Part shown: positions 6,918-13,411 of the stretch, one piece after another
How positions within the stretch are numbered: position 1 is the first letter of the stretch
How the letters are laid out: the number at the start of each line of letters is the position of its first letter
DNA from: Chloroflexota bacterium
GTDB taxonomy: Bacteria; Chloroflexota; Ktedonobacteria; Ktedonobacterales; Ktedonobacteraceae
Length of the DNA: 13,454 bases
Reading direction: 5' to 3'
Assembly: GCA_005879655.1 (NCBI GenBank)
Contig: VBJK01000114.1
Location: forward strand, 1-13,454
Notes under the pieces: generated by a model
Told to the model about the DNA's origin: nothing
Databases searched by the model: none
What the model saw: only the letters and a program-made list of their open reading frames with translations
Position numbers and translations under genes: made by a program

Positions 6918-7484
6918 ATGGAGAAGCTTTTTATTCCGATAGTTGAGGGGACAACTCGTCCGAAACGAGAGTCAATCAAACCTGCTCGACTAATAGAGCA
7001 AGTTGGCAAAACAATTGATGATATTGAAGTTTTGCTTGTTGATCCCAACGATTACCATTTCCCCTTTGATGGTAACGATGAGGAGAACAAAGATCCACGA
7101 TATGCAGAGTTGACGAAGAGGGCAGACGCATTTTTCATCGTAACGCCGGAATACAATCATAGTTTCCCTGGCACATTGAAGCGTATGCTGGATGCAGAGC
7201 TGAAGAATTATATTCATAAACCTGTGGCATTTGCGGGAGTGTCCAGTGGGAGCTTCGGCGGGGCACGTGCGATTGAAGCACTGCTGCATCCAGTTCGAGA
7301 AATGGGGATGGTAGCAACCTTTGCCGATTTGTATTTTCCGCGTGTGCAGGATTTATTCGATGAAACAGGCGAAATTCTTGATAAGGCGTATATTAAACGA
7401 ATCCATCGAGGATACGAAGAGCTAATTTGGATGGCAAAGGTACTGAAGTGGGGAAGAGAACACGTTAAAAGCATTTATCACTGA
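6918..7484 (+). CDS. NADPH-dependent FMN reductase-family flavoprotein
   Basis: A flavodoxin-fold oxidoreductase of the NADPH-dependent FMN reductase family. Members bind FMN and reduce flavin, quinones, azo dyes or chromate with NAD(P)H in the cytoplasm; the substrate cannot be told here. The opening beta strand MEKLFIPIVEGTTRPKRES carries the phosphate-binding loop (GTTRPKRES, 11-19). TPEYNHSFPGTLKRMLD (76-92) is the family signature that contacts the flavin ring, and GVSSGSFGGARA (107-118) is the second conserved loop. At 188 residues the length is typical and intact. The start is fixed by the N-terminal strand and by the lack of an earlier in-frame start after the upstream stop, though no normal ribosome binding site precedes it (see the leaderless promoter entry). 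A nine-pair hairpin begins three bases after the stop. Confidence 0.88.
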   Translation: MEKLFIPIVEGTTRPKRESIKPARLIEQVGKTIDDIEVLLVDPNDYHFPFDGNDEENKDPRYAELTKRADAFFIVTPEYNHSFPGTLKRMLDAELKNYIHKPVAFAGVSSGSFGGARAIEALLHPVREMGMVATFADLYFPRVQDLFDETGEILDKAYIKRIHRGYEELIWMAKVLKWGREHVKSIYH

Positions 7485-7486
7485 AA

Positions 7487-7590
7487 AGAGAAAGCAGGGG
7501 GGAGATGCAACGCTTTCTCTGCGCCTATGGCGCATCGCAAGTCCGTGAGGCGTCCTGAACAGTTACTGTTGCTAAAATCGTAGATTTTGC
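7487..7590 (+). ncRNA. Candidate structured RNA or 3'-UTR region with four consecutive hairpins
   Basis: Four perfect stems follow each other in 104 bases: AGAGAAAGC with GCTTTCTCT (7487-7495 / 7512-7520); GCGCC-tat-GGCGC (7521-7533); AACAG-tta-CTGTT (7558-7570); and AAAATC-gta-GATTTT (7574-7588), with outer GC/GC pairs giving 7571-7590. The first stem could end the FMN reductase transcript, but no T-run follows any of the first three. The density of hairpins suggests a folded RNA, a processed 3' UTR, or the structured end of a lost IS200/IS605-type element. No tnpA or tnpB remnant is visible, and I do not recognise a known RNA class. Confidence 0.35.
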
Positions 7591-7670
7591 GGGAACTAAT
7601 CAACAGCAATGGGCGTCATTCTTCTAGGGCAAGGATAGTAGAGTAGCTCTGACACCCTCATATAGTCATT

Positions 7671-7724
7671 CGTACATCTTCTATTGCAGTCAAGAGCCTA
7701 TTCTATTGATATCCGTACATTCTA
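7671..7724 (+). promoter_or_regulatory. Direct repeat pair upstream of the DUF4349 gene
   Basis: CGTACATCTTCTA (7671-7683) and CGTACATTCTA (7714-7724) are near-identical, 43 bases apart (about four helical turns), and lie 52-105 bases before the DUF4349 start. The spacing fits two binding sites for one regulator on the same helix face. No clear -35/-10 pair was found around them, so the role is speculative. Confidence 0.25.
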
Positions 7725-7775
7725 CACACGTTGGGTGCATGCTTTGCCCCATTCTGTATTACTGAGGAGAAGACT

Positions 7776-8810
7776 ATGCCACACGTAAAGAAGCTGTTGA
7801 AGAAACGTACTTTTTGGCTTGGGAGCATCATTGCTGTATTGATATTGCTGGTAGGCTGCATTGCAGTCATGACGGCAGGTGCAAGACCTGCATCTGTTTA
7901 TGCGCCGGTTAACGCGCGAGCTGGTTATGGGAGTAACAACGGCTCTCAATCTGCTGGCACAAGCAGCACAAATCCAGCGGTGAGAACGGGGACTCAAAAG
8001 ACAGATGCAATCGGTTCGCAGTACTTAGTCAAGTCTTTGAGCGTTAACCTGGAGGTAAAAGATACGAAAGCTGCGGCCAATGATGTGCAGAGCTGGATTA
8101 CCTCACATGATTCACAGGCTACATCAGCGGGCATGAACTATGAGGGATATGGCGACAATCTTTTTCGTATTACTCTCACGTACTCAGTGCAGGCAAGCCT
8201 CTATCCTAGGGTTGAGCAGTATGTGCGAGACTACGCGTCACAACATGGAGGGCGTTTGCTGAGCCTGAATGAGAGCGTACAGGATGTGAGCAATCAGTAT
8301 GTTGATGTGCAATCTCGACTGACAAGCCTGCGTGCAGAACAGACACGGTTGCGGGAATTACTCAGCCGTGCCCAGGCAATGGGAGACATCCTCTCTATCG
8401 AGCAGGGTCTGACGGATGTTGAAGGAAAAATTGAGAGTATGGAAGCGCAGCTGAAGACGCTCGCCAGCCAGATAACATTTTATCCTGTCACCATCGTTAT
8501 CTCGCCGAGCGTAGCCTATATGCCAGCTCAGACTGGGTCTGATTGGAACATGGGGCAGATTTTGCAGGATGCTTTCGCGGCTTCATTAGGCTTTGCTCAG
8601 GGTTTGGTAACGTTCTTGATCTGGCTACTTGCCTTTAGCGTTTATGTTATCCCGGTAGTTGTACTTGTCTGGCTTGTCAAGCGCTTCAACAGAAGGCAGG
8701 AGTTGTACAAGGCAAAACCTCATGCGCCGTCAATGGCGGATATTATAGCGACTACTGCGTCGCGTGAGCAGGCTCCGCAGGAGACTGTCGGGGCTTCAGT
8801 GGATCTTTAA
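7776..8810 (+). CDS. DUF4349 membrane lipoprotein
   Basis: The start is ATG 7776, with TGAGGAGA (7763-7770) just upstream; an in-frame GTG or TTG further upstream (near 7731) lacks such a site. The 344-residue protein has a basic N-terminus and a hydrophobic helix (13-27) ending in a lipobox-like LVGC, with C28 as possible lipid attachment. A Ser/Gly/Asn/Thr-rich linker (48-75) follows. The DUF4349 domain covers about 81-302: a beta-rich part (LVKSLSVNLEVKD), the marker YVDVQSRLTSLRAEQTRL and a coiled coil to about 232, then SQITFYPVTIVIS, and a C-terminal membrane helix (about 276-301) followed by a basic stretch. The order is what is seen across this family, whose function is unknown; a role in envelope structure or stress sensing is a guess. 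The polar tail after the last helix probably faces the cytoplasm. Confidence 0.85.
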   Translation: MPHVKKLLKKRTFWLGSIIAVLILLVGCIAVMTAGARPASVYAPVNARAGYGSNNGSQSAGTSSTNPAVRTGTQKTDAIGSQYLVKSLSVNLEVKDTKAAANDVQSWITSHDSQATSAGMNYEGYGDNLFRITLTYSVQASLYPRVEQYVRDYASQHGGRLLSLNESVQDVSNQYVDVQSRLTSLRAEQTRLRELLSRAQAMGDILSIEQGLTDVEGKIESMEAQLKTLASQITFYPVTIVISPSVAYMPAQTGSDWNMGQILQDAFAASLGFAQGLVTFLIWLLAFSVYVIPVVVLVWLVKRFNRRQELYKAKPHAPSMADIIATTASREQAPQETVGASVDL

Positions 8811-8842
8811 GAAGCAGAGAAAAAATGTAGCAGTTCAGCGGC

Positions 8843-9060
8843 CAGGGCAAGCACAAGGGACAATGCTGTTGAAATAAGCGCACCTAGGGCGATAAGCCCG
8901 CACAGAGCCGCCTGCGGCGGCAGGGCAAGCACAAGGGACAATGCCGTTGAAATAAGCGCACCTAGGGCGATAAGTCCGCGCAGAGCCGCCTGCGGCGGCA
9001 GGGCAAGCACAAGGGACAATGCCGTTGAAATAAGCCCGCGCAGAGCCGCCTGCGGCGGCA
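8843..9060. repeat. Tandem 78/78/60-bp repeat array between convergent genes
   Basis: The head CAGGGCAAGCACAAGGGA begins at 8843, 8921, 8999 and again at 9059, giving units of 78, 78 and 60 bases. The 60-base unit lacks 18 bases found in the others (around CACCTAGGGCGATAAG), a loss that fits slippage between the two ATAAG copies inside the unit. Each unit also carries CCGTTGAAATAAG and a perfect GCCGCC-tgc-GGCGGC hairpin. Units differ by only a few bases. The array lies between the DUF4349 stop and the pckA stop and shares its head with the repeats inside the acyl-CoA synthetase and after the CoxIV-like gene. A minus-strand ORF through it is a by-product of unit lengths divisible by three. 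Confidence 0.9.
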
Positions 9061-9067
9061 GGGCAAG

Positions 9068-9144
9068 CACAAGGGATTGCCCCTACAATGGTACGAATCA
9101 GCCTGCCAAGCGTGACCGTACCATTGTAGGGGCAATCCCTTGTG
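9068..9144. repeat. Perfect 27-bp inverted repeat closing the array; possible bidirectional terminator
   Basis: Bases 9068-9094 (CACAAGGGATTGCCCC...GGTAC) and 9118-9144 are exact reverse complements, separated by 23 bases. On the opposite strand the order CACAAGGGATTGCCCC, CTACAATGG, spacer, TTCGTACCATTGTAG matches the units inside the acyl-CoA synthetase, including part of the spacer (GCTTGGCAGG here, GCTTGCGAGG there). It is therefore another copy of the same palindromic element. It lies between convergent genes, where a long hairpin could stop transcription from both sides, although no T-tract adjoins it. The AT-rich stretch 9190-9230 lies between it and the pckA stop. Confidence 0.85.
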
Positions 9145-9235
9145 GCTGCCGTGGGTTGGGTGGACTATGTTTTTGCCTACTACTACATCTAATACTTTTA
9201 AAAACGGTAAAAATTAAAAATTTATAAGAGACGAC

Positions 9236-10819
9236 TTAGCGAGGTCCAGCGCTACGTACTTCTTCAGACGGTAATGTGAACTGAGTGAAGTTTTTCTTGA
9301 AAAGTTCTGCTAATTGCATGGCTTGCTGATCATATGCCTCTTTGTCAGACCAAGTCTCACGCGCGATCAGGACATTGCTAGGGACGCCTGGGCATTGTAT
9401 GGGGAAGCGAAAGCCAAAGATAGGGTCCATCATCATCTCGGCCTGATCGATCTCGCCACTGATCGCAGCTTTGACCATAGCACGCGTATAGTTGATGTTA
9501 ATACGTTTGCCAGTGCCGTAGCGTCCACCAGTCCAGCCAGTATTGATGAGGTAACAACGTACATTGTGCTTCTCAATGCGCTCGCGTAGCAGGTTGGCGT
9601 ACTCGCCGGGGCGCAGTGGCAGGAATGCAGCACCGAAGCAAGAACTGAAGGTTGCTTGTGGTGTAGTGATACCCGATTCTGTGCCCGCTAGCTTGCTTGT
9701 ATAACCTGAGAGGAAGTAGAACATTGCCTGTTCTGTTGTGAGCTTCGAGATGGGTGGTAATACGCCAAAAGAGTCCGCAGAAAGGAAGATGACCGCTTGT
9801 GGGTGTCCAGCCATCCCCACCTCAACGACATTGTCAATATAATCGACAGGATAGGCAGCACGTGTATTCTCAGTTAGTGAGGCATCGCTATAGATTGGCT
9901 CGCGTGTTCTAGCATTGAGTACGACATTTTCATAGATCGCTCCAGAGCGGATGGCATGCCAGATTTGCGGCTCATATTTCTCTGACAAGTTGATACATTT
10001 GGCGTAGCAACCGCCTTCAAAGTTAAAGACGCCATTATCGCCCCAACCATGCTCGTCGTCACCGATCAAGCGGCGTGTCGGGTCTGCTGAAAGGCTCGTC
10101 TTGCCAGTGCCAGAGAGGCCGAAGAAGAGTGCAACGTCACCATCCTCGCCAACGTTTGCAGAACAGTGCATGGGTAAGACGCCCTGCGCTGGCAGGATGA
10201 AGTTGAGTACGGTAAAGATAGACTTTTTCATCTCGCCCGCATATTCTGTGCCTGCAATCAAGACTAGACGTTCCTCGAAATCGATAATAATAGCTGCCTC
10301 TGAACGAGTGCCGTGCGAACGTGGGTTTGTATGGAAATGAGGGACACAGAGAATAGTAAAACCGGGATTATCACTGGTGAGATCGCTCTCATTAGCGCGC
10401 AAGAAGAGCTGGCGGGCAAACATATTATGCCATGCTAACTCAGTAATCACCTGAATTGGCATGCGATAACGTGGGTCTGCGCCAGCGGCGGCATCTAGAA
10501 TATAGACATCACGTCCCTGTAGGTAATCAGCCAGACTGCGACGAACAACTTCAAAGGTTTCCTGGGTCATTGGGTGATTATTCTCGCCCCACCAGATTTT
10601 TGCTGCCGTCTCCTGATTAGAAACGATGAATTTATCCTTGGGCGAGCGTCCTGTGTGTGCTCCGGTGGTAGTCGCGAACGCACCATTGGCGGCTAACTTA
10701 CCCTCTTTCCGCTCCAAAGCGTGTTCGATTAGAGCAGCAGGAGGGAGATTCCAGTTAATATTGCCCAGATTTACCAGCCCATAGTCTGCAAGAGCCTTCC
10801 TGCTCATCATCATTGTCAT
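9236..10819 (-). CDS. pckA: Phosphoenolpyruvate carboxykinase (ATP)
   Basis: Catalyses oxaloacetate + ATP to PEP + ADP + CO2, the entry step of gluconeogenesis, in the cytoplasm. The 527-residue protein is full length for the ATP-dependent class. HTGRSPKDK (55-63) holds the substrate-binding Arg; EYAGEMKKS (192-200) holds the metal and oxaloacetate-binding Lys; GLSGTGKTSLS (234-244) is the phosphate loop; GDDEHGWGD (253-261) holds the metal-binding Asp residues; and FEGGCYAK (267-274) follows. The GTP-type hyper-reactive Cys motif is absent. The start ATG 10819 lies nine bases after AAAGGAG (10829-10835). Between them is an ATG directly followed by TAA (10826-10821, out of frame). It is transcribed toward the DUF4349 gene, with the repeat array between the stops. 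The upstream region carries palindromes that suggest regulated expression. Confidence 0.97.
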   Translation of the reverse strand: MTMMMSRKALADYGLVNLGNINWNLPPAALIEHALERKEGKLAANGAFATTTGAHTGRSPKDKFIVSNQETAAKIWWGENNHPMTQETFEVVRRSLADYLQGRDVYILDAAAGADPRYRMPIQVITELAWHNMFARQLFLRANESDLTSDNPGFTILCVPHFHTNPRSHGTRSEAAIIIDFEERLVLIAGTEYAGEMKKSIFTVLNFILPAQGVLPMHCSANVGEDGDVALFFGLSGTGKTSLSADPTRRLIGDDEHGWGDNGVFNFEGGCYAKCINLSEKYEPQIWHAIRSGAIYENVVLNARTREPIYSDASLTENTRAAYPVDYIDNVVEVGMAGHPQAVIFLSADSFGVLPPISKLTTEQAMFYFLSGYTSKLAGTESGITTPQATFSSCFGAAFLPLRPGEYANLLRERIEKHNVRCYLINTGWTGGRYGTGKRININYTRAMVKAAISGEIDQAEMMMDPIFGFRFPIQCPGVPSNVLIARETWSDKEAYDQQAMQLAELFKKNFTQFTLPSEEVRSAGPR

Positions 10820-10856
10820 GTTACATGTCTCCTTTAGGGGTTATCTCTCTTACGGT

Positions 10857-10934
10857 CGCGTTACTAACAACGGCGATGGTGTATATACACTGCTTAGAGT
10901 ATACCGTAACGCGCTGACCCCTAATGGCCGTTAG
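10857..10934 (-). promoter_or_regulatory. pckA upstream region with nested palindromes and a candidate -10 box
   Basis: Within 120 bases of the pckA start lie a perfect 12-base palindrome GTGTATATACAC (10879-10890), an eight-base dyad CGCGTTAC (10857-10864) with GTAACGCG (10906-10913) around it, and a near-palindrome CTAATGGCCGTTAG (10921-10934). On the minus strand TATACT (10898-10903) is a 5/6 match to a -10 box, but no good -35 is found; the near-palindrome sits where a -35 would be. This could mean an activator-dependent promoter with an operator near +1. The arrangement is seen directly; the regulatory reading is inferred. Confidence 0.4.
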
Positions 10935-11552
10935 TTTAATACAACTGATAGGAAAAAAGCAACTCTCTGAGTCCGGGATATTCAGGCATAAAACAGCCCC
11001 GGAAGAGATGTGAATCTATTTTCCGGTATGCTAAAAAAAGCAAGCTGGCAGTATTGTTGAGGGGGAGATATATTAGTATTGAGTTATATATAAGTTAAAA
11101 AATCTGTATTGCACAAGATGAGGTTTTTTTTGTTTAGTTATCTATAAGATCACAAATTTTTATAGCAATGGGTACAGGTTGGGGGAGTGATGTGTAATAT
11201 AAGCAGGTTGGCGCTGTTCCATCAGCCTTTACATGCAAATATCGTAGTTGCGCAATTTATTGCGCTGTGCTCTCTGAAAAAGGCTGTAGACGTGTAATAT
11301 ATTGTGCATGTTTTATTCGGTTGTGTGGATGGCGCAATAAATTGAGCGGCTACGGTTTATATATGTTTTGTAACCCTAGCGCAATAAATTGAGCGGCTAC
11401 GGTTTATGCTGCTGCTCTCCTCAATGCAAGAAATGACGTGTATCTGGAACTTAACGGCTGAGTAATATCTGGTCAAATGGAGTGAGTTGTGCTATGCTTA
11501 ATGCAGGATAATTTACTGAGAATATCCTATTCTCATGAGGAAAGCGCAGCTT
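10935..11552. other. AT-rich gene-free region between divergent pckA and the CoxIV-like gene
   Basis: With the pckA leader this makes about 730 bases without a gene. It holds small dyads (CCGGAA at 11000 with TTCCGG at 11021), an AT-rich belt with an eight-T run (about 11020-11170), and the repeat cluster at 11243-11407 given separately. GGATAAT (11506-11512) is a possible -10 box for the CoxIV-like gene, but its -35 is unclear. I see no RNA gene and no protein-like frame. Confidence 0.5.
11243..11407. promoter_or_regulatory. Three-copy operator-like repeat: one inverted, two direct
   Basis: A 29-base sequence beginning GCGCAATAAATTGAGC occurs exactly twice, at 11332-11360 and 11379-11407, 47 bases apart. 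A third copy lies in reverse orientation at 11243-11265 and matches 20 of the first 23 positions. In that copy the core is a perfect dyad, GCGCAAT-tt-ATTGCGC (11250-11265); in the direct copies one arm has a single mismatch. The cluster lies about 145-310 bases before the CoxIV-like start and about 425-590 before pckA. It looks like binding sites for a dimeric regulator, but it could also be a small repeat element. Confidence 0.5.
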
Positions 11553-12332
11553 ATGGACAGTTCTCTTCACAGTACTAATCTCACAGCGGAGCAGCAGTAC
11601 GCATCCGCTGCTATTGATCATGGAGAAGTTGGGGAAGCGGAGGAGGGATCGCATATCCATTTGCCCAATCCGAGCATATGGCCCTTTATTTTGAGTATAG
11701 CAATTTTTATAACGACGATAGGGTTGTTGTTCATTCCTGATAGCCCCTGGCTGGCCGTTATCGGGGCACCACTGATTCTGGTGAGCATCCTGGGGTGGGG
11801 ACTGGAAGATCCATTGGCTCCCCACAAGGAGATCTATGTGGTTCAGCCGGAGACCTATGCTCACTCTAAGTATAAGATTGGTCAGGAAGTTGTTGATAAG
11901 AATGGGCGTTGGGTTGGTACGGTACATGCCCGTTTCGACCATCATATTCTGGTTGATCGGGGTGGTTTAGCGATTAAAGCGTACTATGTGCCTCATAACC
12001 TTACCGAAGAGACCATCACAAATAATATTGTGCGTCTCACTGTGAGCGGGGCTGAGTTGCGCAGCAGAGAGTTGGATGTGGTTCCTGATGACCTCTATGA
12101 TGAGGCTCTTGATCCAGGTTTGCCACAGTTGAATGGGGTACCAATGTTTGCACGCGGTCCCTTATCTCCTGCTGAGACCGGACATTACAATTATGGTCCA
12201 AACTATCCTGGTATTAATACCGATGCCAGTGGCTCGTTTGACCGTGAATATGTGACGCCCAGCCCGCAGAAATATGTTGGCGAGCGCCGAAGGGTGAGAA
12301 GAGCGAGTGAGGCTGTGGTGGCTCAGCGTTAG
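11553..12332 (+). CDS. CoxIV-like membrane protein fused to a DUF2171/PRC-barrel-like domain
   Basis: I chose ATG 11553 (259 residues) because AGGAAAG (11538-11544) lies eight bases before it; an in-frame ATG at 11535 has no such site. After a polar, acidic N-terminus comes HLPNPSIWPFILSIAIFITT (36-55), a membrane helix, then SPWLAVIGAPLILVSILGWGLEDP (64-87), a second helix. The HLP-PS-WP opening and GW-LE-P end resemble the small subunit IV-like protein of actinobacterial and chloroflexal haem-copper oxidases. Residues about 107-180 (YKIGQEVVDKNGRWVGTVHA...YYVPHN...VRLTVSGAEL) resemble DUF2171 or PRC-barrel domains, small beta barrels that bind partners. A Pro/Gly/Tyr-rich tail follows (RGPLSPAETGHYNYGPNYPG), ending in a basic stretch. 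No oxidase subunit I-III genes are nearby, so a role in respiration is only an inference. Both family calls are from pattern memory. Confidence 0.6.
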   Translation: MDSSLHSTNLTAEQQYASAAIDHGEVGEAEEGSHIHLPNPSIWPFILSIAIFITTIGLLFIPDSPWLAVIGAPLILVSILGWGLEDPLAPHKEIYVVQPETYAHSKYKIGQEVVDKNGRWVGTVHARFDHHILVDRGGLAIKAYYVPHNLTEETITNNIVRLTVSGAELRSRELDVVPDDLYDEALDPGLPQLNGVPMFARGPLSPAETGHYNYGPNYPGINTDASGSFDREYVTPSPQKYVGERRRVRRASEAVVAQR

Positions 12333-12335
12333 CGG

Positions 12336-12405
12336 CAGGGCAAGCATAAGGGAGAAGAGCGTTGAAATAAGGTCCCCTACGGACCCCTTATTTCAACGCT
12401 CTTCT
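12336..12405. terminator. Bidirectional hairpin terminator made from the dispersed repeat
   Basis: Bases 12353-12372 (AGAAGAGCGTTGAAATAAGG) pair perfectly with 12386-12405; TCC and GGA extend the stem inward past a two-base bulge, leaving a five-base loop. The hairpin starts 20 bases after the CoxIV-like stop and ends three bases before the hydrolase stop on the other strand. CTTCTTCCTT follows on the plus side, so it can serve both genes. Just upstream, CAGGGCAAGCATAAGGGA (12336-12353) is the head of the repeat array at 8843, and CGTTGAAATAAG inside the stem is shared with that array. Confidence 0.75.
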
Positions 12406-12408
12406 TCC

Positions 12409-13260
12409 TTATGCAATGAATTTGCGTATTTCCTCTATAGGTCCATGTTCAACGCCAAAAAGAATAGTGTGGTGGTTCAGTGTGGGGAAATTCATGTAGC
12501 GACACGATGAGATGGCGCGTCGAACTGTCAAGGCTGCCTCTTCAGAGAGGAGCTGGTCATTATCTGAGAAGAGTCCTTGGCCAGCTCGTAGCAAGAGTGT
12601 AGGCACTTGAATGTGTGCCCATTGTTCTGCTGGCTTGGCCTCGTGCAAGTGTGACATGTCCTCGAAAATACCCTCTCGGTAAGCTTTTGTGATGACGGTC
12701 CCGTCGCTTTCGGGGCGTACATCGTGCTGGAAGAAGATATCGAAGTAGGGGTTCCAGTAGGGACCCAGGAAGGGCATCATTTGCAAGAGATGAATATATT
12801 CCTGGTAAGATGGAAGAGGGGTGCCCAGGCGATTGACGGAGGCTGCAAGCCATGCTGGCTGTTCCTGTGGCAAGGGGCCACCGGCATCCAGTAACATGAA
12901 TTTACTGAGTTTTTGTGGATAGTGTGCGGCAAAATAGAGGGCAATTAGCGCTCCTAGTGAGTGTCCGATAATGATGGGACGTGTCAGTCCCAACTCATCG
13001 ATGAGTGCGGACAGGTCTGCGGCATGGATGGGCACACTGTAGCCGTCTTCGGGTTTATCGCTATCGCCACGTCCGCGCAGGTCGTAGGCAATAACGCGAT
13101 GGTCGATGGAAAGTTCATCGGCAAGGGATTGAAAAGAGAATGCATTCGCCGTCAAGCCATGGAGGCAAAGGATTGGTGCTCCCTGTTCTCCCCATTGAAC
13201 ATAGTGAATGGTAATATCACCAGCGATAACATACTCGTTGCTGATAGGTCTAATAAGCAT
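12409..13260 (-). CDS. Alpha/beta hydrolase
   Basis: A cytoplasmic hydrolase of the alpha/beta fold; the substrate is unknown (esters, lactones, epoxides and C-C bonds are all possible in this family). The oxyanion region HGLTAN is at 34-39, DLRGRGDSDKP at 60-70 is a strong family marker, the nucleophile elbow GHSLG (99-103) carries Ser101, and the catalytic His is H263 or H264 in NHHT. The acid residue is probably D233 or D235 in GLFSDNDQ. A cap region lies at about 133-215 (YQEYIHLLQMMPFLGPYW). Its 283 residues are a normal length and there is no signal peptide. AAGAGG (about 13269-13274) precedes the ATG. The gene stops three bases from the shared terminator hairpin and is convergent with the CoxIV-like gene. 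No neighbour suggests a pathway. Confidence 0.9.
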   Translation of the reverse strand: MLIRPISNEYVIAGDITIHYVQWGEQGAPILCLHGLTANAFSFQSLADELSIDHRVIAYDLRGRGDSDKPEDGYSVPIHAADLSALIDELGLTRPIIIGHSLGALIALYFAAHYPQKLSKFMLLDAGGPLPQEQPAWLAASVNRLGTPLPSYQEYIHLLQMMPFLGPYWNPYFDIFFQHDVRPESDGTVITKAYREGIFEDMSHLHEAKPAEQWAHIQVPTLLLRAGQGLFSDNDQLLSEEAALTVRRAISSCRYMNFPTLNHHTILFGVEHGPIEEIRKFIA

Positions 13261-13342
13261 AGTAAAGCCTCTTAATTATTAGAATTGTGTGCTATTGGGT
13301 AATACTTGTCCAGGTTGGTTGTCCTGTTGCTCTCGTGCAGAA

Positions 13343-13411
13343 TCCCAAAACCTTTTGGGAAATGGGAACATTTGGGGACACCCCAAACCCCACTAGGTAG
13401 GCTTCGCCTCC
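13343..13411. repeat. Cluster of three short perfect hairpins at the right edge
   Basis: TCCCAAAA-cc-TTTTGGGA (13343-13360), TTTGGGG-aca-CCCCAAA (13371-13387) and AGGC-ttc-GCCT (13399-13409) follow one another. They lie upstream of the hydrolase start, where a terminator would not be expected for that gene. The pattern looks like a dispersed REP-type element or the end of a transcript arriving from beyond the window; the T-run GTGTTTTTG (13430-13438) comes after. Confidence 0.5.

Noticed and set aside
8807..9070. An 87-codon minus-strand ORF encoding a repeated hydrophobic peptide
   Set aside because: It lies wholly in the 78/60-bp repeat array and is open only because unit lengths are divisible by three; no ribosome binding site or family match.
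8843..9144. Possible CRISPR array
   Set aside because: The units are contiguous near-identical 78-bp repeats without unique spacers, end in an inverted repeat, and no cas genes are present.
12961..13275. A 104-codon plus-strand ORF
   Set aside because: It is antisense to the N-terminal half of the alpha/beta hydrolase, which shows complete catalytic motifs.
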